Shown: positions 9,576-16,454 of the stretch, one piece after another
Position numbering within the stretch: the first letter of the stretch is position 1
Layout of the letters: the number at the start of each line of letters is the position of its first letter
Origin: Woeseiaceae bacterium
GTDB lineage: Bacteria; Pseudomonadota; Gammaproteobacteria; Steroidobacterales; Woeseiaceae
Assembly (NCBI GenBank): GCA_030066655.1
Contig: JASJBE010000045.1
Span: 1 to 38,383 of the forward strand
DNA: 38,383 nt
Direction: 5' to 3'
Translations under genes and position numbers: made by a program
Notes under the pieces: model-generated
Databases searched by the model: none
The model's input: only the letters and a program-made list of their open reading frames with translations
What the model was told of the DNA's origin: nothing

Positions 9576-10190
9576 TTACGTCCCGATTCGCAGGAGTTCG
9601 AAGCGGCAGGACTCGGCTCCATTCGCACAGCACTGGCGCTCGATCACCTCGTAGGCGCCGCCAACCAGCCTGCCGTACAGTTGCGCGAACACGGCGGCGT
9701 GCCACTCGCAGATCGGATGGTTGGTACGCTCTCCCCTGACGATCGGATTGCCGATGATTTCGAAGGTGATTGGCGGCTGCCGATGCACCCTGAACTCGCC
9801 GGAGCCCGCAAAGGTCCATGCGTGTTCCGCGATCGACCGGCTCAGCATTTCTTCGGCTACCGGCCGCGGCAGCAGCGCCAGGATCGCCCTGGCGAAGGCT
9901 GGAATCCGGTTGGCGATAATGTAATCGGCCGTGCCCGAGCCGGCTTCTCTCGCAAGTTGGACTGCGGCTTCAGGAAACCGGCGACGCACGGCCTGGTGAA
10001 AATCGGCGGCCAGGCCCTCCTCAATCATCACTGAGCCATCGGGTACCTGTTCGAGGCGCTCCGACTTTAGGAATGCGTCCAGCGCCGATCGCCCGATCGT
10101 TTTCTCGAGGACCGGAAGGTACTGCAGTATCGCGTTTGGCCCTACCCGGGCAACACCGGCGCCGGGTATGGCGGCGGCCGACGAACTCAT
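9576..10190 (-). CDS. bchJ: BchJ-like V4R-domain bacteriochlorophyll biosynthesis protein
   Basis: A 204-residue V4R (4-vinyl reductase-like) domain protein. The C-terminal block [20 protein letters not shown] is the typical cysteine-containing V4R end, and [11 protein letters not shown] plus [13 protein letters not shown] precede it. BchJ was first named an 8(4)-vinyl reductase; later work assigns that reaction to BciA/BciB-type enzymes, so its role is uncertain and may be handling of Mg-porphyrin intermediates. The identification rests on the sequence together with linkage to bchE: its ATG overlaps the bchE stop by four bases (ATGA). The open frame extends much further upstream inside bchE, but only from 10190 does it resemble the family. 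Confidence 0.87.
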   Translation of the reverse strand: MSSSAAAIPGAGVARVGPNAILQYLPVLEKTIGRSALDAFLKSERLEQVPDGSVMIEEGLAADFHQAVRRRFPEAAVQLAREAGSGTADYIIANRIPAFARAILALLPRPVAEEMLSRSIAEHAWTFAGSGEFRVHRQPPITFEIIGNPIVRGERTNHPICEWHAAVFAQLYGRLVGGAYEVIERQCCANGAESCRFELLRIGT

Positions 10191-11869
10191 CGCAGATTCT
10201 CCGATTGGTCGGCTCTCGTCATTTCCTGATCCGACATCTGCTGGTCGCCGCCTCCGCAGGCCTTGATCGACTCGAGCGGAATCGCCGTCTCGGTAACAAC
10301 GTCGGCATCCGATCCGCTGCCCTTTCGCCTCGCGCGCAGTCGTTCTGCACGATCGGCGGCTGCCTCCCAGTCTTCCAACTGGGCTTTCGCGATCCGCCGC
10401 GTCCGGTCGAACTTGAAGTCCACGTTCTTCTTCGACTGCGGTCCCCAGTAACCCACTTTGCCGAGGTCGTAGAAGGTCCGCTGGAAGCCGGCCTTCAGGA
10501 AGGCCTTGAGGCAACCCAGCAGGTAGCGGCGCCGGAATCCGGTTCCGCGCCACGGATAGTGGAACAGCGCTTTCTTCATGTAGAAGCGGCGATAGTTGTT
10601 CATGACCCGGTCGAGCAGCTCTTCACGTTCCATCGACGCGGGCTTCATGATCGGCGTGACGAAGTTGTATTTCGAAAAATCGAAGACCTCGACCTTGTCT
10701 CCCAGCTCCTGGTAGAGCGGCGTGAACGGCCACGGCGTGTACATTGCCCAGTTGGCGAGATCCGGCTGCCAGTCCCAGGCCATCTGGTAGGTCTCTTCGA
10801 GCGTCTCCGGCGTCTCGTTATCCAGCCCGACGATGAACTGCGCCTCGACGAAGATGTCGGCCTCGCGCAGCAGCTTGATCGCACGCTTGTTGTCGCTGAC
10901 CTTGGTTTCCTTGTTGAACCGGTCGAGCTTAATCTGTGCGGCTGCTTCGGTGCCGAGGGACACGTGCACGAGACCGGCTTTGCGATACAGCGGCAACAGT
11001 TTCTCGTCGCGGAGGATGTCCGTGACCCGTGTATTGATGCCCCACTTGATGCGATCCGGCAGGTCGCGCGCGATCAACTCCTCGCAGAACTTGATGAACT
11101 TCTTGCGGTTGATTGTCGGTTCTTCGTCGGCAAGGATGAAGAACCCGACGTCGTGTTCATTGACCAGGGTCTCGATCTCGTCGACGACCTTGATCGGGTC
11201 ACGAACGCGGTAGTCTCTCCAGAACTTCCACTGCGAACAGAACGAACAAGTGAACGGGCAGCCGCGCGCCATGTTCGGAATTGCGACCCGAACGCCCAGC
11301 GGCACGTAGATGTATTTCTCCCACTCCAGCAGCGACCAGTCCGGCGTGACTGCGTCGAAGTTCTTGACGGTTGGAGCGGCGGGCGTCGCGATGATCTGTT
11401 CGTCGTCGCGGAACGCGAGACCCTGGATGCTGTGTCGATTCTGCAGGTATTGGCCTTCGTGCAAGGCACGCACGAGATTGACGACGATCTCTTCGCCCTC
11501 GCCCCGCACGATGACGTCAACCGCGTCGCTCTCGCTCAAAACCTGCTTGTACATGAACGTCGCGTGTATGCCGCCGAGGACCCTGAGCGCCGTCGGCGCA
11601 ACTTCCCGGGCAATCTCGAGCACACGTTCGGCCGCGTAGATCGATGGTGTAATCGCCGTGGTGCCGACCATGTCCGGCTGCAGCTCGTCGAGCCGCGCGC
11701 GAAGTTCCTCGTCGCTCATGTGATTCGTCATCGCGTCGAGGAAGTGGATATCGTCGAAACCGGCCGTCTTGAGCGCGCCGGACAGGTAGGCAACCCAGGC
11801 CGGCGGCCAGTTGCCCGCGATTTCAGCTCCGCCAGAATGATAGTTCGGATGAACGAAAACGATTCGCAT
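10187..11869 (-). CDS. bchE: Anaerobic Mg-protoporphyrin IX monomethyl ester cyclase (BchE)
   Basis: Builds the fifth (E) ring of bacteriochlorophyll without oxygen. The 560-residue protein starts with the characteristic [20 protein letters not shown]. It has an N-terminal cobalamin-binding-type domain (about 1-140), then a radical SAM core with C204, C208 and C211 (GCPFTCSFC) and a long C-terminal part with [24 protein letters not shown]-type SD (AGGGG) lies 8 bases before the ATG. It is divergent from hemN (183-base gap) and coupled to bchJ. The last 70 residues or so are charged and look less conserved. Other B12-radical SAM methyltransferases share the fold, but the N-terminal match and bchJ make BchE much the best call. 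Confidence 0.94.
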   Translation of the reverse strand: MRIVFVHPNYHSGGAEIAGNWPPAWVAYLSGALKTAGFDDIHFLDAMTNHMSDEELRARLDELQPDMVGTTAITPSIYAAERVLEIAREVAPTALRVLGGIHATFMYKQVLSESDAVDVIVRGEGEEIVVNLVRALHEGQYLQNRHSIQGLAFRDDEQIIATPAAPTVKNFDAVTPDWSLLEWEKYIYVPLGVRVAIPNMARGCPFTCSFCSQWKFWRDYRVRDPIKVVDEIETLVNEHDVGFFILADEEPTINRKKFIKFCEELIARDLPDRIKWGINTRVTDILRDEKLLPLYRKAGLVHVSLGTEAAAQIKLDRFNKETKVSDNKRAIKLLREADIFVEAQFIVGLDNETPETLEETYQMAWDWQPDLANWAMYTPWPFTPLYQELGDKVEVFDFSKYNFVTPIMKPASMEREELLDRVMNNYRRFYMKKALFHYPWRGTGFRRRYLLGCLKAFLKAGFQRTFYDLGKVGYWGPQSKKNVDFKFDRTRRIAKAQLEDWEAAADRAERLRARRKGSGSDADVVTETAIPLESIKACGGGDQQMSDQEMTRADQSENLR

Positions 11870-11882
11870 TTGGATCCCCTGA

Positions 11883-11924
11883 CGTCACTTTTTATTGACA
11901 AAAGAGCGTTAAGGAACATTGACA
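11883..11924. promoter_or_regulatory. Two tandem PpsR/CrtJ-like elements
   Basis: Read on the bchE strand, TGTCAATAAAAAGTGACG (11900..11883) and TGTCAATGTTCCTTAACG (11924..11907) share TGTCAAT-N8-ACG and are six bases apart, a 24-base period. The known PpsR/CrtJ target is TGT-N12-ACA, often in pairs. Both elements differ from it by only the last base, and the first also shows TGTCA/TGACG dyad symmetry. They lie 14-55 bases upstream of the bchE start codon and in the shared region with hemN. Binding is inferred, not shown, and no ppsR gene is in the window. Confidence 0.4.
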
Positions 11925-11988
11925 CGCGGACAATACGCAATAACCGCAGGGCCTTTGCAGGGAATAGCGGCATGTACTAATGGTTGCC

Positions 11989-12004
11989 GGGCCGGCGCCG
12001 GCCC
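11989..12004. repeat. Perfect 16-bp GC palindrome upstream of hemN
   Basis: GGGCCGGCGCCGGCCC is a perfect 16-base palindrome made only of G and C, located 48 bases before the hemN start codon. It has no T tract on either side, so it does not look like a terminator. It could be a 5' leader hairpin affecting hemN mRNA, or a protein site, but no function can be assigned from sequence. Confidence 0.45.
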
Positions 12005-12052
12005 TAGCATTCAGAACGACTTCCATGATCGATCCCAGGGGAATCTCTGCCG

Positions 12053-13456
12053 ATGTCCAAGGTGCGTTTTGACCGCGAGCTCATTCAGCGATATGGGGGG
12101 CGCGGGCCCCGCTACACGTCCTACCCCACCGCGCCGCAATTCCATTCGGGCTTCGGCGAAAGCCACTACGTCGAGCGCGCGATCCGAAGCAACAAGCCGA
12201 TCAGCGACGAGGACGCAGCGCCGCCGCCCCTGTCGCTGTACCTGCACCTGCCGTTTTGCCGCACGCTTTGCTATTACTGCGGGTGCACAAAGATCATCAC
12301 GCGCAACGAAGACCGCGCTCAGCGTTATCTTGACGTCATACAGAAGGAAGCCGCGCTGCACAGCCCGCTGTATGACCGCAGTCGGCAGGTAGAGCAGCTG
12401 CACCTCGGCGGCGGTTCACCGACGTTTTACTCGGACGAACAGCTCGGGCAGCTGATGGAAACGCTGCGCCGGGAGTTCACCTTTGCACCGCCTGAAAAGC
12501 TGCAATGCTCAATCGAGGTTGACCCGCGCACCGTCGCCCCGGAACGCATCGAGTCGCTCGCCGCATTGGGCTTCAATCGCCTGAGCCTCGGCGTGCAGGA
12601 CTTCGATGAAGAGGTGCAGGCGGCAGTGAATCGGCTCCAATCTCGCGACGAAACGCTCGCACTGCTCGACGCGGCACGAGAACACGGATTCAAATCCGTG
12701 TCCGTCGACCTGATTTACGGTTTGCCCAAGCAGACGCCTGAGAAGTTTGCAGCAACATTGGAGACCGTCATACAGGCGCGCCCGGATCGTATTTCCCTGT
12801 ACAGCTATGCGCACATGCCGCAGCTGTTCAAGGCGCAGAAACTCATCGACGAATCGGAGCTGCCGGACGGTGGCGAAAAACTCGCGCTGCTGGAACTCTC
12901 CATTGAGACACTGTGTAACGCCGGCTACGAGTACATCGGCATGGACCATTTCGCGCTGGTCGACGACGAGCTCGTCAAGGCCCGGGAGTCGGACCACCTG
13001 CACAGAAACTTCCAGGGCTACTCCACACACGCTTACTGCGACCTGGTCAGTCTCGGCGCGAGCGCGATCGGGCACGTCGCGCACAGCTTCTACCAGAACG
13101 AGAAAAACACGAATCGCTACAGCGAAGCCGTGCTGGCCGGGCGCCTGCCTATCGTCAAGGGACTCAGGAGGGATAATGACGACATTCTCAGGGACGATGT
13201 CATCCAGGACCTGATGTGCCAAGGCAAGGTCGATTTCGCAGCGATCGAGAATAGCTTCGACATCGACTTCAAGGCCTACTTCGCCGACGAGCTTGCGTCG
13301 CTGAAGCCGCTCGCCGCCGACGGCCTCGTACGAATCGACGACGACGCGGTCTACGTCACGCCGACAGGCCAGTTGTTGCTCAGGGCCGTCGCGATGGTCT
13401 TTGATCGCTACCTGCGTGAACCTGCCCCGGAGCAGCGCTATTCGAAGGTCATCTAG
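12053..13456 (+). CDS. hemN: Oxygen-independent coproporphyrinogen III oxidase
   Basis: Converts coproporphyrinogen III to protoporphyrinogen IX without oxygen, supplying heme and bacteriochlorophyll. The radical SAM motif is C69, C73 and C76 with the HemN-specific C78 (CRTLCYYCGC), preceded by Y63 in LYLHLPF. The N-terminal GPRYTSYPTAPQF is typical of true HemN rather than the HemW paralogue. The 467-residue length is normal. The gene is divergent from bchE-bchJ, which use the product of the same pathway. The two PpsR/CrtJ-like elements and a GC palindrome lie in the shared upstream region. The next small ORF begins 28 bases after its stop. Confidence 0.96.
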   Translation: MSKVRFDRELIQRYGGRGPRYTSYPTAPQFHSGFGESHYVERAIRSNKPISDEDAAPPPLSLYLHLPFCRTLCYYCGCTKIITRNEDRAQRYLDVIQKEAALHSPLYDRSRQVEQLHLGGGSPTFYSDEQLGQLMETLRREFTFAPPEKLQCSIEVDPRTVAPERIESLAALGFNRLSLGVQDFDEEVQAAVNRLQSRDETLALLDAAREHGFKSVSVDLIYGLPKQTPEKFAATLETVIQARPDRISLYSYAHMPQLFKAQKLIDESELPDGGEKLALLELSIETLCNAGYEYIGMDHFALVDDELVKARESDHLHRNFQGYSTHAYCDLVSLGASAIGHVAHSFYQNEKNTNRYSEAVLAGRLPIVKGLRRDNDDILRDDVIQDLMCQGKVDFAAIENSFDIDFKAYFADELASLKPLAADGLVRIDDDAVYVTPTGQLLLRAVAMVFDRYLREPAPEQRYSKVI

Positions 13457-13484
13457 GCGCCTTCGTCAGCATTCCGAGCTCGCT

Positions 13485-14009
13485 TTGTCGAGAAACCTGA
13501 AACTACTGATCGGCCTGGTTTCTGCCGCCGGCTTCTACTACTTGTTCGGCGTCGCGCTGCTACGCTCGCCGGGCAATGAGGCCTATCTGTCGATCGTGCC
13601 GGCGATAAGGATCGTCGTCATCGTCATCACGATGGCGTTGATAGCGCTTACCGTTCGTGAATATCGTCGCTCAGGCAGTTCGTCCGGACGCGCGTCAAAT
13701 TCAGACAGCGAGACTCGCGCAAGAAATTTCATCCGCGCAGCGTGGGGCAAGCAGGGCCATGAGCAGGATGTGACCTTGTTCGTCTCGCATCATCTCGCTG
13801 AACTGGATTCGTCGTACTGGGTGAAGCACACGGGCAATGGTAAGCCGACGGCTCAACAGGTACTCGACATACTGGAGATCAGAGTCGACCCGGACGACGA
13901 AGAGAACATGCTGCTCGATTTTGCACTTCCCGGTGACGTCAGCCATTACGTCCTGAGCGTCGAGCTCGATGAGTCTGGCGGAATCGTCGGCATTGCAATG
14001 GAGAGTTAG
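13485..14009 (+). CDS. Hypothetical two-TM protein with acidic soluble domain
   Basis: Not recognised. The frame is open from within hemN, but I place the start at the TTG at 13485 (LSRNLKLLIGL), giving 174 residues with two membrane segments near 5-25 and 38-58. A soluble domain follows, with AAWGKQGHEQDVTLFVSHHLAEL and then acidic stretches (VDPDDEEN) ending in an IVGIAMES tail. The ribosome site is poor, so the start is uncertain; ATG 13401 would overlap hemN by 56 bases. It follows hemN by 28 bases on the same strand and could be cotranscribed. The domain behind the membrane anchor has the look of small single-domain proteins of the immunity/DUF kind, but I cannot name a family. Confidence 0.55.
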   Translation: MSRNLKLLIGLVSAAGFYYLFGVALLRSPGNEAYLSIVPAIRIVVIVITMALIALTVREYRRSGSSSGRASNSDSETRARNFIRAAWGKQGHEQDVTLFVSHHLAELDSSYWVKHTGNGKPTAQQVLDILEIRVDPDDEENMLLDFALPGDVSHYVLSVELDESGGIVGIAMES

Positions 14010-14087
14010 CGCTTTCCTGATGCAGTCTCGCAATCGGATGAGACGACACCACTGAGCCACACGCTCAAGGCACCAGTCATCAGCCTT

Positions 14088-14294
14088 TCACGAGTCTGGT
14101 TCGTATACCAGCAGGTCGCCAGGCTGGCATTCGAGGACCTCGCAGATTTTCGACAGCGTGCCGAAGCGTACGCCTTTGACCTTGCCGTTCCTGAGCAGGG
14201 ACAGGTTCTGCTCTGTGATACCGACAGCCCTCGAGAGCTCTCGTCCCGTCACCCGCCGCTCGGCCATGACAACATCGAGGCGTGACTTGATCAT
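14088..14294 (-). CDS. Small Cro/C1-type HTH regulator (YozG-like)
   Basis: A 68-residue DNA-binding protein consisting of one XRE-type helix-turn-helix: RELSRAVGITEQNLSLLRNGKVKGVRFGTLSKICEVL covers most of the chain in the usual five-helix order, ending in LECQPGDLLVYEP. Proteins of this kind are regularly paired with DUF2975 membrane proteins, and here the DUF2975 gene ends 10 bases upstream on the same strand. The pair probably forms an operon regulating itself. The inverted repeat at 14839..14860, over the likely operon promoter, is a candidate site for it. Confidence 0.88.
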   Translation of the reverse strand: MIKSRLDVVMAERRVTGRELSRAVGITEQNLSLLRNGKVKGVRFGTLSKICEVLECQPGDLLVYEPDS

Positions 14295-14303
14295 CGATCC
14301 CTC

Positions 14304-14825
14304 TCAGACGAACTGCCGGTTCTCGGCATCGGCTTTGGTGCCTTCCACGAGCAGGTCTGCAAGGACCCAGAAAACAAGCCCGGCCACGATGAGGATCGCT
14401 TCATTGCTGCCCAGTGAAATCGACAACATCCTTTCACCAGGCGGGTGTTTCATCGACAGGATGACGCTCGCCAACCCGAAGTGCAGCGGCTTGGCTATGC
14501 CCTGCAGCACGAGCAAGGCCGCGAAACGGCGCAGGTAGCGGCTGTTTTGGGCATCGAACCAGTCGCCGCTGGCGAAGCTTCGAAAGGCCTTGCGCAGATA
14601 CCACACACCGGCATAACCGAGCGACAGGTACACCACCGTTGCTCCCCACAATGCGTACCATTGGCCGCGACCAACCGTGAACCACTGGATCGGCAACTCC
14701 AGGTTTCTCGACGCGAGTGCTCCGAGGCTATCGATGTTGACGAGGTAATAGAGCGCGCCTGCCGGCAATAGCAGCAACCAGGCGGCACACATCCAAACTA
14801 CCAGTGAGGCTAGCGTTCGCGTCAT
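14304..14825 (-). CDS. DUF2975 family integral membrane protein
   Basis: A 173-residue protein with four hydrophobic segments: about 6-29, 56-77, 98-120 and 138-158. The cytoplasmic-loop block FRSFASGDWFDAQNSRYLRRFA is characteristic of DUF2975. The family has no established function. It is usually encoded with a YozG-like HTH protein, as here (10-base spacing), which suggests that the membrane protein and regulator act as a unit, perhaps sensing a membrane or small-molecule signal. It is divergent from a secreted Rap1a-like protein gene with an 80-base gap holding facing promoters. Confidence 0.85.
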   Translation of the reverse strand: MTRTLASLVVWMCAAWLLLLPAGALYYLVNIDSLGALASRNLELPIQWFTVGRGQWYALWGATVVYLSLGYAGVWYLRKAFRSFASGDWFDAQNSRYLRRFAALLVLQGIAKPLHFGLASVILSMKHPPGERMLSISLGSNEAILIVAGLVFWVLADLLVEGTKADAENRQFV

Positions 14826-14838
14826 GTGAGAGCGTCCA

Positions 14839-14878
14839 ATGATTAATGTTTTACAATCATAGTTTATTGTTTTATTTT
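14839..14878. promoter_or_regulatory. Divergent promoters with shared inverted-repeat operator
   Basis: The inverted repeat ATGATT-N10-AATCAT occupies 14839..14860. Its right arm overlaps a good minus-strand -10 box, TATGAT (14861..14856), for the DUF2975/HTH operon. On the plus strand TTTACA (14850..14855) and TATTTT (14873..14878) are spaced by exactly 17 bases and point to the Rap1a-like gene. The whole segment is AT-rich against a GC-rich background. A repressor on the dyad would cover both promoters; the neighbouring HTH protein is the natural candidate. Confidence 0.5.
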
Positions 14879-14905
14879 AATCCAGTCATTTCTGAGGAGC
14901 ATCTC

Positions 14906-15256
14906 ATGGGAACCAAACCAGCCTGGTTAGCGACATTGTCCATTCTTGTTCTGGGGCTCGTATCAGACCCCGCTGACGCTCTGACCACGGAGGGATTCAT
15001 GGAAATCTGTGCGCAGGCGGAACGCAAGTGCGAAGAGATCCCGATCCTTAAGGCTTATGTTGGCGGCGCACTCGACCTTGTTGCGACGCTGCACGAAGCG
15101 ACCGACTATGTCGAAGACATCTATTGCAAGGATCCGGAGCTACTGTTCGACGTCGCCGCCATTATCCGCTTCATCGAAGAGAACCAGGCCGGCTATGAGG
15201 ACGAGAACGCCATGTTGCTGGTCGTTCGATTCCTCGAGACCTATGGCGGCTGTTGA
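14906..15256 (+). CDS. Secreted Rap1a/Tai-like small protein
   Basis: A 116-residue protein starting at the ATG at 14906, with GAGGAG six bases upstream; the longer frame from 14846 lacks such a site. Residues 1-25 form a signal peptide ending near PADA. The mature part has ICAQAERKCEE, then a YVGGALDLV helix, YCKDPELLFDVAAIIRFIEEN and a final LVVRFLETYGGC. This cysteine and helix pattern resembles the Rap1a/Tai fold, known both as periplasmic immunity proteins of type VI secretion amidase effectors and as many stand-alone periplasmic proteins. No effector or type VI gene is near, so an immunity role is not supported. Confidence 0.65.
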   Translation: MGTKPAWLATLSILVLGLVSDPADALTTEGFMEICAQAERKCEEIPILKAYVGGALDLVATLHEATDYVEDIYCKDPELLFDVAAIIRFIEENQAGYEDENAMLLVVRFLETYGGC

Positions 15257-15289
15257 CGGAGCGATGACGCTCCGCCCTGCCGTTGCAGG

Positions 15290-15754
15290 TTACCTGGCCT
15301 CTGCAGGAGGAAACCAGGTCAGCGAAGAGTGGTGCAGGGAGATGAGAACGCGCCCGTTCAGTTTGTGGTAGGCGAAGGTGTAGTCGGCACGGGTCGCGTT
15401 GCCCTCTGCGTCGACGAAGGTGTAATGCCCCATGTCCTTGTAGCCCAGTCCACCGGCTTTGAGGATCGGGCCAACTTCGCTCTGGAACTCCACGCGCTTC
15501 CAGCCCCGGTTGAGAAAGCCCTGGTCGTGGGGATAGTGCGGATCGCCGCCGATGAAGTAAGCGCGGGCGCCGGCGCGGTCGAGTCGAATGACGTCGGCCA
15601 GTGTCGGCTTGAACAACAGGGGCTCATCTGGCGTCCCGAAGTCATACAGCGCGAGAAGTCCGTCCACATCCTTCTCGGTGACGCACCTGGCCCATTCGCG
15701 CTGCGCGGCAATGACCTCGGCTTTGGACATGGGCTCGAAGTTACGCTCGGACAC
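15290..15754 (-). CDS. NTF2-like (SnoaL/CaMKII association-type) domain protein
   Basis: A 154-residue cytoplasmic protein with the layout of a cone-shaped NTF2-like fold. It opens with the helix VIAAQREWARCVTEKDVDGLLALYDF, where the pattern 'trp ... D..GLLALY' is typical. It then has LLFKPTLADVIRLDRAGARAYFIGG and final beta strands GHYTFVDAEGNATRADYTFAYHK and VLISLHHSSLTW. Similar proteins are annotated as CaMKII-association-domain or SnoaL-like. The substrate or partner is unknown. The start is GTG at 15754, supported by AGGAGG seven bases upstream. It is monocistronic, convergent with the Rap1a-like gene. Confidence 0.7.
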   Translation of the reverse strand: MSERNFEPMSKAEVIAAQREWARCVTEKDVDGLLALYDFGTPDEPLLFKPTLADVIRLDRAGARAYFIGGDPHYPHDQGFLNRGWKRVEFQSEVGPILKAGGLGYKDMGHYTFVDAEGNATRADYTFAYHKLNGRVLISLHHSSLTWFPPAEAR

Positions 15755-15866
15755 TGACTATCCTCCTCTCGCTCATCTGCAGAGCAGGCCCGCAGGATGC
15801 CACCGGGCCGGTCAGGCAGCAAATGGTGCTGCCGAAAACTTTATCATTATTAATTAAAAACAGTTG

Positions 15867-15886
15867 CTTAAGAGAACTTTCTTAAG
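15867..15886. repeat. Inverted repeat at the end of the asparaginase-like gene
   Basis: CTTAAGAG-AACT-TTCTTAAG can fold into a seven-pair stem plus one G-T pair. It overlaps the stop codon of the minus-strand asparaginase-like gene. On that strand a run of five T residues follows seven bases beyond the stem, so it is only a weak terminator candidate. It sits in a strongly AT-rich stretch (15840-15890) that also precedes the NTF2-like gene. Confidence 0.4.
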
Positions 15887-16364
15887 TGGATTCAAACCGA
15901 TTCTGCTCCCGATTTTTCCGCACCTCATCGGCCCTGAACACCTGCCCGCTCATCGCGATGTAGACTCCGGTTGGCAGGGTCTGTACCGCTGCGACCGCCA
16001 TGCCGACATTGAAAGTCGCGTCCGTTGTCCTGAATCTCGCCGGCGTCAGCGCGCCGGTCAAAACGATCGTCTTCCCTTGAATTCCGGCCAGTGCGGCCGC
16101 AGTTTCTACCATCGAGTCAGTCCCGTGCGTTATCACGTAATGACTGGCCGAGTCGTCTCGCACGTAGACTCGGATTTTGCGACGGTCGACATCGCTGATT
16201 TCGAGGCTGTCTTTCTTGAACAGGGGGACGACGTCGAAGTCGAATTGGACAAGTCCTTCACGCAAAATGTGTTCGACCTGGGATTCGCCCACCTCGAACT
16301 GGCTCAACGCGTCGAAGTAGATCTTGTCGATAGTACCGCCGGTAGTGACAAAACGAATCTGCAT
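15882..16364 (-). CDS. Half-size L-asparaginase-like protein
   Basis: A 160-residue protein equal to the N-terminal domain of type I/II asparaginases. VTTGGTIDK near residue 6 carries the nucleophilic Thr of the first motif, and YVITHGTDSMVETAAAL is the second catalytic motif with the conserved Thr-Asp pair. LTGALTPARF follows. The whole C-terminal domain of a normal asparaginase (about 320-350 residues) is absent, but the frame ends cleanly, and stand-alone domains of this length are known in gammaproteobacteria, so it is probably not a broken gene. The start at the ATG at 16364 (MQIRFVTTGG) is chosen by homology; a longer start at 16421 adds 19 hydrophobic residues. Activity is unproven. 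Confidence 0.8.
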   Translation of the reverse strand: MQIRFVTTGGTIDKIYFDALSQFEVGESQVEHILREGLVQFDFDVVPLFKKDSLEISDVDRRKIRVYVRDDSASHYVITHGTDSMVETAAALAGIQGKTIVLTGALTPARFRTTDATFNVGMAVAAVQTLPTGVYIAMSGQVFRADEVRKNREQNRFEST

Positions 16365-16454
16365 GGAATCAGCCGTCAGAATAAACAACAGGAGCATGCC
16401 ACGGCCGCCTCGTGAATACACCGCAGAAACGGGCGCGACTGGTAGAATACCGAC

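Noticed and set aside
11880..11887. TGACGTCA palindrome next to the bchE start
   Set aside because: An eight-base palindrome is expected by chance in a window of this size. It partly overlaps the PpsR-like element, which explains the symmetry better.
11918..11932. FNR-box-like TTG/CAA dyad in the bchE-hemN gap
   Set aside because: The half sites ATTG and CAAT are separated by nine bases, one longer than the FNR consensus TTGAT-N4-ATCAA allows, and the inner bases do not match.
10073..11980. Long plus-strand open frame (635 codons) antisense to bchE
   Set aside because: It covers bchE/bchJ, whose minus-strand products have clear family motifs. Its translation is Arg/Val/Leu-rich without any recognisable domain; it is a GC-driven shadow.
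14906..15256. Type VI secretion immunity gene
   Set aside because: The protein resembles the Rap1a/Tai fold, but there is no adjacent amidase effector or T6SS gene, and many Rap1a-like proteins are not immunity proteins.
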